Below the pieces are notes generated by a model. That model ran no database searches. It was not told the DNA's origin and saw only the letters and a list, made by a program, of their open reading frames with translations. Source: Chryseosolibacter sp964551035 (lineage in GTDB: Bacteria > Bacteroidota > Bacteroidia > Cytophagales > Cyclobacteriaceae). Taken from it: 64,000 bases of DNA. The DNA lies in contig CAZKBK010000004.1 in the NCBI GenBank assembly GCA_964551035.1, forward strand, positions 62,001 through 126,000, written 5' to 3'. Positions 1-8,271 of this stretch are shown here, one piece after another. The translations under genes were made by a program, and so were the position numbers. Numbering within the stretch: position 1 is the first letter of the stretch; every line of letters starts with the position of its first letter.

Positions 1-300
1 TGGCGGTGTGGAAGTGTGCGCGTGGATGAGGTTCAGTTTTCTGGTGAGGTTGTAATTTCGCGCGATCCGGTAAACGGCGTCAAAGAGAGAGGTCGTCTCT
101 GTGGCGTGGGAAATATAGTTTTCGGAGAGGTAATAGCGGCCTAGCGCGTCAGGTCCTGGCCGCGGCGTGGTGATCACGAGGCCACATGAGGAGCACGTTA
201 CCAACTTGAATGTTTCATGTGAAACGGTATAGTCGCGACATTCCATGAAAGGTTGGAATGCTCGACCCGAGCAGGCGGGGCATTCGTCAACGGATAGCAT
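1..300 (-). CDS. Class I SAM methyltransferase with N-terminal zinc ribbon (partial)
   Basis: Only the first 100 codons are in the window; the gene runs off the left edge. The protein starts with two CxxC pairs (Cys7/10 and Cys36/39) followed by CGLV and PRPG motifs and a Tyr-rich stretch. This is the usual N-terminal zinc ribbon that precedes the methyltransferase fold in many Bacteroidota SAM-dependent methyltransferases. The fold itself lies outside the window, so the assignment rests on the ribbon and on the usual position next to mnmG. The ATG overlaps the mnmG stop by one base (TGATG), so the two are probably translated in a coupled way. A parS-like palindrome lies inside this gene at 211-226. 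Confidence 0.7.
   Translation of the reverse strand, partial: MLSVDECPACSGRAFQPFMECRDYTVSHETFKLVTCSSCGLVITTPRPGPDALGRYYLSENYISHATETTSLFDAVYRIARNYNLTRKLNLIHAHTSTPP
211..226. promoter_or_regulatory. parS: parS-like centromere site
   Basis: TGTTTCATGTGAAACG is a near-perfect palindrome that differs from the classical ParB-binding site (TGTTTCACGTGAAACA) at two positions, one in the centre and one at the edge. It lies inside the methyltransferase gene, as many chromosomal parS sites lie inside genes. Two further matches occur at 2190-2205 and 2247-2262, on the other side of mnmG. ParB binding is inferred from sequence only. Confidence 0.5.
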
Positions 301-2162
301 CACTTCCCGAAGTAGATCGTAAGGACGGAAATATCTGACGGAGAAACACCGCTGATCCGCGAGGCCTGACCTATGGTTTCAGGTTTGATCTTCTTGAGCT
401 TCTCGCGTGCCTCGGCGGAAAGGGCTTTAACGCGGTCGTATTCAAAGTCGGGTTTGATCTTGTAATGTTCAAGCATGCCGATTTTTTCAGCGAGTTTCTG
501 TTCGCGGTCAATATACGTTTCATACTTGATTTGGACTTCCGCCTGGTCGCGGACTTCGGGAGAATATTTGTCGATGAGTGATTCCAGCGAGGGATGCATG
601 CGGCGAAGGTCTTCAATGCCGAGTTGTGGCCGCCGAAGCAGGTTGACGAGGGGAATTTTTTCCCGGATGACCGAGGAGTTGAGCATGCTAAGTTCCTCGT
701 TGGCGTCGGCGGGGTCTACCTTGACGCTGCCAAGTTCGCGGATGAGGGCGTTGATGTCCGCCTTCTTGTCGAGGAGCGTTTTCATGCGTTCATCGGATGC
801 GAGCCCCAGCCGGTGTCCTTTTTCGGTGAGTCGGAGGTCAGCGTTGTCTTGGCGGAGCAGAATACGATACTCTGCCCGGGAGGTAAACATCCGGTAGGGT
901 TCCTGCGTGCCCTTGTTGACGAGGTCATCGATGAGCACCCCGATGTAGGCCTCGGACCGTTTGAGCACGAAGGGTTCCTTTCCAGTGGTTTTGTTGTGGG
1001 CGTTGATGCCGGCAATGAGACCCTGGCAGGCAGCCTCCTCGTACCCCGTGGTCCCGTTGATCTGGCCTGCAAAATACAGATTATCAACGAGTTGTGTCTC
1101 CAGCGTAAGCTTCAGTTGGATTGGAGGGAAGTAGTCGTATTCAATAGCGTAGCCGGGTCTGAACATCCGGACATTTTCAAATCCGGGAATTTTTTTCAGG
1201 GCGTTGTACTGGACGTCTTCGGGCAGCGATGTCGAGAATCCGTTCACGTAAATTTCGATGGTACTCCAGCCTTCGGGTTCTACGAAGATCTGATGACGCT
1301 CGCGATCAGCGAAGCGATTGATCTTATCTTCGATCGACGGGCAGTACCTCGGACCCAGGCCCTGAATCCGCCCCTGAAACATGGGCGACTTGTCAAACCC
1401 CTTTTGCAGTTCCTGGTGAACGGAGTCATTCGTATAAGTGATCCAGCAACTGACCTGTTTTGAAAGCGGGGTTGTATTGGTAAAGGAGAATTTGGCGGGG
1501 TGTTCGTCGCCTGGCTGTTCTTCCATCTTCGAATAGTCAAGGCTGCGACCATCTACCCGCGGTGGTGTTCCGGTTTTCATGCGTCCGGATTCAAAGCCGA
1601 GCGACACCAGTTGTTCGGTAAGTCCTGTGGCGGCTCTTTCGGCCGTTCTTCCGCCCCCGAAGTTTTTGTCTCCGATATGGATTTTGCCGTTCAGGAAAGT
1701 GCCGTTGGTCAGCACCACGGATTTCCCGGAGATTTCCAGCCCGAGGTTGGTTTTCACGCCTATGGCCCGCCCGTCTTTCACAATGATCTCGCGCACCATC
1801 TCCTGCCAGAAGTCTACGTTTGGAATGCGTTCGAGGGCGAGGCGCCATTCCTCGGAGAACCGCATTCGGTCGTTTTGTGTCCGAGGGCTCCACATGGCCG
1901 GACCCTTTGAGCGATTCAGCATCCGGAACTGGATCATCGAATTATCGGACACGACTCCTGATTGGCCGCCCAGGGCATCGATCTCGCGGACGATCTGCCC
2001 CTTTGCCACGCCACCCATTGCCGGGTTACAGGACATTTGGGCGATGGTGTTCATATTCATGGTAATCAGCAGTACGCTGGATCCCATATTGGCCGCGGCG
2101 GCAGCGGCCTCGCATCCGGCATGGCCGGCGCCCACTACAATGACATCGTATTCTTTAAACAT
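300..2162 (-). CDS. mnmG: tRNA uridine-5-carboxymethylaminomethyl modification enzyme MnmG (GidA)
   Basis: MnmG works with MnmE in the cytoplasm to add the carboxymethylaminomethyl group to the wobble uridine (U34) of certain tRNAs, using FAD, NADH and a folate one-carbon donor. The 620-residue length is normal for the family. The FAD dinucleotide motif GAGHAG is at residues 11-16, the conserved CNPAMGG at 44-50, and the late GQINGTTGYEEA motif precedes the C-terminal helical MnmE-binding part. The start codon is followed upstream by two parS-like sites, and the stop overlaps the next methyltransferase start by one base. In many bacteria mnmG lies close to oriC and parAB; parAB themselves are not in the window. 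Confidence 0.97.
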   Translation of the reverse strand: MFKEYDVIVVGAGHAGCEAAAAAANMGSSVLLITMNMNTIAQMSCNPAMGGVAKGQIVREIDALGGQSGVVSDNSMIQFRMLNRSKGPAMWSPRTQNDRMRFSEEWRLALERIPNVDFWQEMVREIIVKDGRAIGVKTNLGLEISGKSVVLTNGTFLNGKIHIGDKNFGGGRTAERAATGLTEQLVSLGFESGRMKTGTPPRVDGRSLDYSKMEEQPGDEHPAKFSFTNTTPLSKQVSCWITYTNDSVHQELQKGFDKSPMFQGRIQGLGPRYCPSIEDKINRFADRERHQIFVEPEGWSTIEIYVNGFSTSLPEDVQYNALKKIPGFENVRMFRPGYAIEYDYFPPIQLKLTLETQLVDNLYFAGQINGTTGYEEAACQGLIAGINAHNKTTGKEPFVLKRSEAYIGVLIDDLVNKGTQEPYRMFTSRAEYRILLRQDNADLRLTEKGHRLGLASDERMKTLLDKKADINALIRELGSVKVDPADANEELSMLNSSVIREKIPLVNLLRRPQLGIEDLRRMHPSLESLIDKYSPEVRDQAEVQIKYETYIDREQKLAEKIGMLEHYKIKPDFEYDRVKALSAEAREKLKKIKPETIGQASRISGVSPSDISVLTIYFGK

Positions 2163-2189
2163 GATCGGGTTCTAAAAATGCTGCCTGCA

Positions 2190-2205
2190 GGTTTCACGTG
2201 GAACA
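2190..2205. promoter_or_regulatory. parS: parS-like centromere site
   Basis: GGTTTCACGTGGAACA carries the central CACGTG and both GTT/AAC arms of the ParB-binding consensus. It lies in the 112-base gap between ybeY and mnmG, 57 bases centre to centre from a second copy at 2247-2262. Being intergenic and duplicated makes chance less likely. Confidence 0.7.
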
Positions 2206-2246
2206 CAGACTTCCCACACAAAATTCACGGTCGGTTCATTACCGGA

Positions 2247-2262
2247 CGTTTCACGTGGAACC
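2247..2262. promoter_or_regulatory. parS: parS-like centromere site
   Basis: CGTTTCACGTGGAACC shares the 14-base core GTTTCACGTGGAAC with the site at 2190-2205. The flanking bases differ, so this looks like two independent binding sites rather than a simple duplication. Partition by ParB is the expected role; it could also affect mnmG expression, because it lies upstream of that gene. Confidence 0.7.
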
Positions 2263-2274
2263 CGCAGGATCGAA

Positions 2275-2694
2275 CTAGCGCAAAGATAGATAAGCCTCTT
2301 CTTTTTCGCGCATGACTTGCGTTTGCCGGGCGCTCTTGTCTTTATAACCCATAAGGTGCAGGACGCCATGGATCAGCACCCGGTCCAGTTCATGGGCAAA
2401 GTCAATTTGCCGTACCTGCGCGTTTTCCCTGACGCGGTCAATGCTGACAAAGATGTCACCCTCCACGGAATCCGAAGCGTCGCTGTTGTCAAAAGTAATG
2501 ATGTCGGTGTAGGTGTCGTGATTGAGGTATTCCCGGTTTATGCTAAGGAGATATTCGTCCGAACAAAAGATGTAGTTTAATCCTCCAAGGCTGAAACCCT
2601 CGGCTTCAATGGCTCTCTTGATCCAGGAAGATCGCTTTCGCGGATTAGTAAGAGAAAAGGTAATGTCCTCTGCGAAGAATCGAATGGACGCCAT
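2275..2694 (-). CDS. ybeY: rRNA maturation endoribonuclease YbeY
   Basis: YbeY is a metal-dependent endoribonuclease involved in 16S rRNA 3'-end maturation and ribosome quality control. The 139-residue protein has the family signature HGVLHLMGYKD, with metal ligands His109 and His113 and Asp119 where most bacteria have the third His. From memory, this His-to-Asp change is usual in Bacteroidota YbeY, so it is not a defect. The ATG overlaps the end of the RsbW-like gene by one base. The gene order DUF4175, RsbW-like, YbeY, MnmG on one strand suggests one transcription unit, possibly interrupted by the parS-containing gap. Confidence 0.95.
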   Translation of the reverse strand: MASIRFFAEDITFSLTNPRKRSSWIKRAIEAEGFSLGGLNYIFCSDEYLLSINREYLNHDTYTDIITFDNSDASDSVEGDIFVSIDRVRENAQVRQIDFAHELDRVLIHGVLHLMGYKDKSARQTQVMREKEEAYLSLR

Positions 2695-3098
2695 CAGGCA
2701 TTCATGTAAAAGCTGAGCTCCACAACGCGGCCGTCGTCTTTGAACTCAACTTCGTCGGAAAGGTGCTTCATGAGAAAAATGCCTCTCCCACCGGGCTTTT
2801 CAAGGTTCTCCGGAGCGGTGGGGTCGGGAAGATTGTCGTAGTTGAAGCCGGTGCCCTCATCCTTGACCACAAATCGGATCATACTGTCCTGGAGTGAAAG
2901 CGTTAGGTGCACATTCTTCGTCTTATTGTTAAGATTGCCGTGTTTGATGGCGTTGTTTACAGCTTCCGTAACGGCAATCATGATATTGCCATAAATGTCG
3001 TCATCCAGGTGAAAGCGTTCCTTTGCATTGTCAATGAAGCTCTCAATCATGCGAATGTTCTCCGCCATAGACGGAACCTGAATGCTAATTGTGTTCAT
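2694..3098 (-). CDS. RsbW-like ATP-binding anti-sigma/serine kinase domain protein
   Basis: A 134-residue single-domain GHKL ATPase of the HATPase_c_2 type. The N-box TEAVNNAIKHG is at about 44-54, the G1 box DEGTGF at 80-85, and the G2 box GGRGIFLM at 103-110. Proteins of this family phosphorylate anti-anti-sigma (STAS) partners or bind sigma factors. No STAS or PP2C partner is next to it here. The frame stays open to 3143, but I choose the ATG at 3098 because AGGAG sits six bases before it and the longer version would start with an unconserved stretch. It starts 11 bases after the DUF4175 gene ends, so the two are probably co-transcribed. Confidence 0.85.
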   Translation of the reverse strand: MNTISIQVPSMAENIRMIESFIDNAKERFHLDDDIYGNIMIAVTEAVNNAIKHGNLNNKTKNVHLTLSLQDSMIRFVVKDEGTGFNYDNLPDPTAPENLEKPGGRGIFLMKHLSDEVEFKDDGRVVELSFYMNA

Positions 3099-3108
3099 GA
3101 ATGTCTCC

Positions 3109-6100
3109 TTAATCATTGGCGCCCATCCTCTTGAAGTACTCATTTACCTCCTTCTTATAGTACGGGTAGAGTCGTGGAGGAATGGTCTTCAGCAATTCTA
3201 CCTCTTTTTCCTTGAGTCGCAAATATTCCTCAAACGCCTTGGGAATTTCTTTATCATAGTCCTTCGCTGTCTCCCCTTTTCGCTCGTCATCCATGTCCTG
3301 CTCTCGCATCGACTTCTCTGCCTCCAGCAAACGCGTTAAGATTTCCCGCTGCCTGCGGATCAATTGCTCGGTCAACTGCTTGTTCACAAGGTCCATCTCT
3401 GTCTCCTCCATGCGCGAAGGGAGGTCACCACCCGGCATTTGACCCTCGTTTTCCATCTTTTCCTGCATCTCCTCCAGCGCGCGGCGTATCCGCTCCTGCT
3501 CCGCAGCCATCCTGGCTAGTTCCTCGGAAAGTTCCCGTCCCGACTTTCCGCTATTCTTAAGCTGCTCTATCTTTTGATTCAGTTGCTGCTGCATCTGGCT
3601 GAGGTTGGGAGGCCCCGGCTTCTTACTCTTCGATTTCTTCATTGAAGGCTGGGCATTCGCCATCATTTGCATCATCATGTCGAAGTGGTCGTCGAGCATC
3701 AAGGCGAGGTTGTTGATCGACGTCATCGACATCTGCATTTCACTGGCGGCCTGCGGGCGACGCCGTTCACGATTTGCCTCGATCGCTTTGTCGAGGTGAT
3801 TGTTTAGTTCGCTGATCTCGCGGGTAATAAAAGAACCCATCATCGGGTCGCGTTTGCCAAGGGCTAATAGACTGTCTTCCAGTACTTTAGAGTCGTCCTT
3901 GAGTTTGAGTTGCGACTGCGCCAACTCGTTGAACCGCGGGTCATTTTGTTCGAGCTGCGAAAATTCTTTGATGAGATGCTCCTGGTCAAACGAAAGCTTC
4001 ACCAGACCGTGAAGGATCTGACGCAAGGATTCCAGGTTTTCCATGTCGATTTCCATCTGCATTGAACTCTGCATGCTTTCCATCTGCTGCTGCATCTGCT
4101 GCATTTTCTGAATGGCCTTCTGCTGGGGAGTCGTAGACTGAGCGGGCTGTTCCTGCTCCAGCATCTCCTGGCTTTGCTCCTGTTGTTCCTGCACGTCCTG
4201 GGTCTCCTCTTCGCCCGGAAGGTCGTCGGTCTTGTCGAGTTCATCGCCCAACTCTTGCAGCTCTTTCAGTTTTTCTGTGGTCTTTCCGAATTCCTCCTTA
4301 AGCTGCTCCTGCTCCTCTGCAAGTTTCTGACTCTCTGTGGATGGCTGGTCCTTGTTGCCGGGCTGTGGATCATGCTCCTTTCCCGGGTCTTTGGCTGCAT
4401 CGGTTTTGTCGGTCCCGGCATCATCTTTTTCGCCATCCGCTTCCTTGTCCTTGTTGTCGGATTCCTTAGCGGACTTGTCTTCCTTGTCCTGGTCTTCGTT
4501 CTTACCTCTCTCTTCTTCCCTGCCCGTGGGATCGTCGCCGTCCTCCTTTTGGGGAGACGATTCCTTCAGCACCTCGGTCTTGCTCAGTAGTTCTTTCTGT
4601 TCTTCGATTTGTTTTTTGAGCTCGTCCAGTGTTTGGTCGAGTTTAAAATCGTACTTCAGTTGTTTAAACAACTCCAGCGTTCGCTCCAACTCCTTTTCCA
4701 GATTGTTGGTATTCTGGTTCATTTTGTCCAGGAGTTTTTGGATCTGGCTCATGTCGGCCTTTTCTTCCAGCAGTTTCTTCAGCTCTTCAAACAGCCGCTT
4801 GGTTTCCTCGTCAAGAAGATCGTCCATGAGCTTTTGGATCTGTTCGGCCTTTTCGCGAATACGCTCGTCTTGCTCGGTAAAGGCTTCTTTCTTTTGATTG
4901 AGTAAGTTGTTCTGCTCGCGGAGTTGGTTGATCATCTGGTCAAGACCCTCCTTCTGCTGGATGATGTCCTCGAGCATTTTCTTATCCTGCCAATCGAGAT
5001 TCTGTTTTCCCTTTAGCTTCTGATGCGCTTGCTCGATCTGTTCTTGCAGCGTCGAAGCTTTTTCGGCGCTGCGATCGATTTGTTGCTGCGTTTCGGAGGT
5101 GGATTTGCTGATCTCCGTGACTAACGCGTCCTGCGTGGGAATGTGAAACGTGTAGGTTGCCGACCGGGTAGACTTCCGTCCATTCACCCCGTCGTTGTCC
5201 CAAACCTGGAGATGATATTCAAGGCGCTGGCCCGGTTTCAATCGGAGTGAATCAACCGACCAGTTGTAAAAGAAACTTTGCTGTAGCTGATTCCGGGTAA
5301 TGGGAATGGGGACGGAACGGCTCAGAATCTCTTTTGCGTTCTCGTCGCGAACGCGGAAGTTCAGGGCCAGTTGAGTCACACCATGATCGTCACCGATCAT
5401 GCCGCCGACAATAACACGCTTGTAAAGAATGGAATCCTGAAAGTTGGTAACGGTGATGTCAGGGTATTGATCCTTGATCACATCGATGCGATAGCTGATC
5501 TTGTCGCGGTTGGCGCTGTACGCGTTTTGAAGGTTGATCTCATAGTGATCGGGCTCCCTGAACGCCTTTTGGAAAGCGAAGATCTGGTCATCGGCCTTCG
5601 TGAAGAGGTTTTCCTCGCCACTCGCCAGAAACCGGATTGACGCGCTGTCTGCATAGGCCGTTCTCAATTTCCACCGGACGACGGTTCCCTCCGGAACCTC
5701 CAGGTTTCCGGCATTGGCGATCTTGTCATTCGTGCGCTGGAGGTACCGTGGATATTCGAGGTCCACATTGAAACCCGTGACCTCCGGCCGGTTAACCAAC
5801 CCGATCCTGTAATTGTCCGAATAAAAGCCGGCGGCCTGTATCTGAAAGTCAAACGGCCGTTGAAGTTTTTCGAGCGTGTATTCGAAACTACCCGGCCCGG
5901 TATTGACAAGTTTATAGCGCTGGCTGCCGGATATCAGGTAAGCATTCGCGGGAACGGCTCCTCCGGTGAGCTGGACGCGAAGCGTAAAGTCCTCATTATG
6001 GAACCCGAGCAGGGACTCGTTCTGTACGTGAAAGGAAAACGGCGCGGCCGGCGTGAATTCCTGGTTAAAATGGACGATGCGGTTGGTGCTTTGAAAGAGT

Positions 6101-6615
6101 ATGTTCTGGTTTACGAGTAAGATAACCACTGCAATGACCAGCGGGATAGCGAGGTATTTGAGGTATTTCCTGTTCTCCCTCAGATCGACAACCGACTCAA
6201 ACGACATCGGCTCAAACTCGCGTGTTTTTTGCTGGACGCTCGCATAGGCCAGCGCCGACTTGTCTGCGCCGGCGAGTTGGATCAGATTGACGAGCCTGTC
6301 CCGTATGCCGGGCATGGCGCTGCCGATAATGCGTGCAGCCTCTTCATCGCTAAGCCCGCGCCTGGCCAGCCACCAGCGGAACGGCAGGTTCAGAAATCTG
6401 AATATGCAGAATCCGGCTATTGCGAAGAAGGTCAAAAAAATCAACAGCCTTGGGGTCGGACCCAGCCAAAGGTTGTGTTCGAGCAGGGAAGCGAGTAAAA
6501 AGTAGCCAAAGAGCGTTGCCAGGGTGAGGATAACACCCCGGATAAACATATTGAGGTAATACTTCCGCTGGAAAGTCCTGATCTTTTTGCGAACTCCTTT
6601 CACGCCATCGCTCAT
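3109..6615 (-). CDS. DUF4175 family membrane protein with long coiled coil
   Basis: A 1168-residue protein with two N-terminal membrane segments (about 24-46 and 57-73) and a third at about 150-170. An Ig-like extracytoplasmic part follows, and then a very long Gln/Glu/Lys-rich coiled coil. A stretch around residues 690-790 is almost entirely Lys, Glu, Asp, Ser and Gly. Length, N-terminal layout and coiled coil match the DUF4175 family of Bacteroidota. Its biochemical function is not known; the layout suggests a membrane-anchored scaffold or filament-like protein. It heads the run DUF4175, RsbW-like, ybeY, mnmG. Confidence 0.85.
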   Translation of the reverse strand: MSDGVKGVRKKIRTFQRKYYLNMFIRGVILTLATLFGYFLLASLLEHNLWLGPTPRLLIFLTFFAIAGFCIFRFLNLPFRWWLARRGLSDEEAARIIGSAMPGIRDRLVNLIQLAGADKSALAYASVQQKTREFEPMSFESVVDLRENRKYLKYLAIPLVIAVVILLVNQNILFQSTNRIVHFNQEFTPAAPFSFHVQNESLLGFHNEDFTLRVQLTGGAVPANAYLISGSQRYKLVNTGPGSFEYTLEKLQRPFDFQIQAAGFYSDNYRIGLVNRPEVTGFNVDLEYPRYLQRTNDKIANAGNLEVPEGTVVRWKLRTAYADSASIRFLASGEENLFTKADDQIFAFQKAFREPDHYEINLQNAYSANRDKISYRIDVIKDQYPDITVTNFQDSILYKRVIVGGMIGDDHGVTQLALNFRVRDENAKEILSRSVPIPITRNQLQQSFFYNWSVDSLRLKPGQRLEYHLQVWDNDGVNGRKSTRSATYTFHIPTQDALVTEISKSTSETQQQIDRSAEKASTLQEQIEQAHQKLKGKQNLDWQDKKMLEDIIQQKEGLDQMINQLREQNNLLNQKKEAFTEQDERIREKAEQIQKLMDDLLDEETKRLFEELKKLLEEKADMSQIQKLLDKMNQNTNNLEKELERTLELFKQLKYDFKLDQTLDELKKQIEEQKELLSKTEVLKESSPQKEDGDDPTGREEERGKNEDQDKEDKSAKESDNKDKEADGEKDDAGTDKTDAAKDPGKEHDPQPGNKDQPSTESQKLAEEQEQLKEEFGKTTEKLKELQELGDELDKTDDLPGEEETQDVQEQQEQSQEMLEQEQPAQSTTPQQKAIQKMQQMQQQMESMQSSMQMEIDMENLESLRQILHGLVKLSFDQEHLIKEFSQLEQNDPRFNELAQSQLKLKDDSKVLEDSLLALGKRDPMMGSFITREISELNNHLDKAIEANRERRRPQAASEMQMSMTSINNLALMLDDHFDMMMQMMANAQPSMKKSKSKKPGPPNLSQMQQQLNQKIEQLKNSGKSGRELSEELARMAAEQERIRRALEEMQEKMENEGQMPGGDLPSRMEETEMDLVNKQLTEQLIRRQREILTRLLEAEKSMREQDMDDERKGETAKDYDKEIPKAFEEYLRLKEKEVELLKTIPPRLYPYYKKEVNEYFKRMGAND

Positions 6616-6635
6616 CGCCCAAACCGTTTAATTAA

Positions 6636-6668
6636 CAAACGCACCACAGAAGAATAGGTTGAATTCAA
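6636..6668 (-). promoter_or_regulatory. Possible promoter for the DUF4175 gene
   Basis: Read on the minus strand, TTG (6668-6666) is followed after 22 bases by TGCGTTTG (6643-6636), one mismatch from the Bacteroidota -7 element TAnnTTTG. It would place the transcript start about 15 bases before the ATG at 6615. A weak candidate. Confidence 0.3.
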
Positions 6669-6713
6669 CTAAAGATAAGTCGTATTGCCAACACCGACAA
6701 AACCCGTGCGCGG

Positions 6714-7115
6714 TCAGTTGTCGTTCGGATTGCCGCCGGCCGGGGGATTTTCGGAATCAAAGACCCAGTCGTATTCCTTTTCGAAGTATTCCAGAACATG
6801 AATCTTTAGCAGCTTTTCCTGTTCGAGGAGGTCGAAATGGGGGAGTTTCCGTACAAGCTTCCAATGAGGCCATCCATCCTTGTCCAGGCCGTCCAGTTCG
6901 TAATATCCCGAGAGACTAAGCACCTTGCATATCCCCACATGCATGAGGTCCTGCTTCTCTTCTTTTGAGAAATTGCGGTTTCCCTTTCCAAGTTCCTGCA
7001 CGCCGATCAGGAAAAGAATACCGTTCAGGTCCTTGGGTTTTTTGCCCACCAATTCTCCCACATCGCGAAGCAAGCCGTTCCACCTGCGCTCGAGGTCAAG
7101 GTCCCGCTTAAACAT
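6714..7115 (-). CDS. Conserved hypothetical protein
   Basis: A 133-residue, charged, probably cytoplasmic protein without signal peptide or membrane segments. I do not recognise a named domain. It looks like the small conserved proteins of unknown function in Cytophagales. It overlaps the preceding CMD/AhpD-like gene by eight bases, so the pair is very probably one operon and the two products may act together. The last residues (Pro/Gly/Asn-rich) look disordered. Confidence 0.7.
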   Translation of the reverse strand: MFKRDLDLERRWNGLLRDVGELVGKKPKDLNGILFLIGVQELGKGNRNFSKEEKQDLMHVGICKVLSLSGYYELDGLDKDGWPHWKLVRKLPHFDLLEQEKLLKIHVLEYFEKEYDWVFDSENPPAGGNPNDN

Positions 7116-7449
7116 GCTGCAACTCCTCCCAATATTCGAACGCCCGCCTCAAATGGGGGATAACAATCGTACCACCGATGAGCGTTGCGACCCCCATCGC
7201 TTCGTGGACCTCGTCCGTGGTAAATCCCCCTTCCTTGCATTTGCCAAGATGATATTTAACACAGTCGTCGCAACGCAGGACCAGTGAGCAGGTCAGGCCG
7301 ATCAGCTCCTTCGACTTCACATCCAGTTTTCCCTCGGAATATGCGTTCGTATCCAGGTTGAAGATTCGTTTGACGATAAGGTTGTCGGACGCCAGTATCT
7401 TTTCGTTCATCCGGCTCCTGTAGGTATTGAAATCCTGTACGAGACTCAT
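7108..7449 (-). CDS. Carboxymuconolactone decarboxylase (AhpD-like) family protein
   Basis: A 113-residue protein with the CMD/AhpD active-site pattern CxxCxxxH: Cys60, Cys63 and His67 in CDDCVKYH. In AhpD the two cysteines and the histidine carry out disulfide-based peroxide defence; in many small CMD proteins the substrate is unknown. The single-domain length is normal. The next gene overlaps it by eight bases. A TATCTTTG element on the minus strand at 7502-7495 gives a likely promoter. The divergent comF frame reaches into this gene's start if its first ATG is used, one reason to prefer a later comF start. Confidence 0.88.
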   Translation of the reverse strand: MSLVQDFNTYRSRMNEKILASDNLIVKRIFNLDTNAYSEGKLDVKSKELIGLTCSLVLRCDDCVKYHLGKCKEGGFTTDEVHEAMGVATLIGGTIVIPHLRRAFEYWEELQHV

Positions 7450-7494
7450 AAGGTTTTTAACATTAACCTGCTTAAATTCATTTCAGTTTTCCGA

Positions 7495-7502
7495 CAAAGA
7501 TA
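7495..7502 (-). promoter_or_regulatory. Bacteroidota -7 promoter element
   Basis: On the minus strand this reads TATCTTTG, an exact TAnnTTTG match, about 45 bases before the CMD gene ATG. The nearest upstream TTG is only 13 bases away, shorter than the usual 17-23, so the -33 part is weak. Confidence 0.4.
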
Positions 7503-7510
7503 TTATTGAT

Positions 7511-8215
7511 TTGAACAATTCATCTTTTACGGACATCGTCGGCGATTTTGCCGCATTATTTTTTCCACGCTATTGCCGCGGGTGTATGGGTGCCCTTGTT
7601 CGGGGGGAAGAAATGATCTGTAGCCATTGCCTCCTGGAGATGCCGCGGTCGCGATACCACCTTGAACGGGAGAACCCATTTTATGTCCGCTTTCGCGGGA
7701 GGATTCCGGTACGGTATGTCATGACCATGTTTCGCTTTGTAAAAGGCAGCCGCGTGCAACATTTGCTCCACGCGCTGAAGTACAAAAACCAGCCGGAATT
7801 AGGCGTTGCGCTGGGCCGGATGTATGGTCAGGATCTTCTCGAGGCGGAGTATGTCAGCGAGTTTGACCTGATCGTGCCGGTGCCGCTCCACAGCTCGCGA
7901 AAGCGTAACCGCGGCTACAACCAGAGTGAGGAGTTTGGCAAAGGCCTGGCGGAGATCCTCGCCACGGAATGCTCGGATAAACTGATGCGGCGACGGATCG
8001 GTACGGAAACCCAGACCCGAAAATCGAAGCTGAACCGATGGGAGAATGTGCGCCAGGTCTTTGATGTGTCACGCCCGGAAAGGGTCGAGGGCAAAAGGAT
8101 ACTACTCGTTGACGATGTGGTGACCACGGGCGCTACTCTGGAAGCGTGCGGCCGCTCCTTGCTCGGTGCCGGCACGCGGGAACTGAGCATTGCCTGCATT
8201 GCTTCGGCGCAATAG
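7511..8215 (+). CDS. comF: ComF family phosphoribosyltransferase-like protein
   Basis: ComF proteins take part in natural DNA uptake and its link to recombination. The protein has an N-terminal zinc finger with CxxC pairs (Cys22/25 and Cys37/40 from the start chosen here). The C-terminal phosphoribosyltransferase domain has the PRPP loop LLVDDVVTTGAT near residue 200. The open frame begins at an ATG at 7427, but that start would overlap the divergent CMD gene and add 28 residues unlike the family, so I prefer the TTG at 7511 (234 residues). The start remains uncertain. The gene ends facing gldJ, with a strong hairpin between them. Confidence 0.88.
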   Translation: MNNSSFTDIVGDFAALFFPRYCRGCMGALVRGEEMICSHCLLEMPRSRYHLERENPFYVRFRGRIPVRYVMTMFRFVKGSRVQHLLHALKYKNQPELGVALGRMYGQDLLEAEYVSEFDLIVPVPLHSSRKRNRGYNQSEEFGKGLAEILATECSDKLMRRRIGTETQTRKSKLNRWENVRQVFDVSRPERVEGKRILLVDDVVTTGATLEACGRSLLGAGTRELSIACIASAQ

Positions 8216-8216
8216 C

Positions 8217-8245
8217 ACAAAAAAACCTCTCCCGCAGGAGAGGTT
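8217..8245 (-). terminator. Intrinsic terminator of gldJ
   Basis: A nine-base stem (8224-8232 with 8237-8245) closes a four-base loop CGCA. On the minus strand it is followed by a run of seven T. It lies between the convergent comF and gldJ; the T-run makes it a terminator mainly for gldJ. Confidence 0.85.
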
Positions 8246-8271
8246 GAAATCTTCGTTCGGACCTTTTACTA

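Noticed and set aside
594..1463. Long plus-strand open frame (289 codons) inside mnmG
   Set aside because: It is the antisense shadow of a fully conserved mnmG; the translated product has no domain and no plausible start region.
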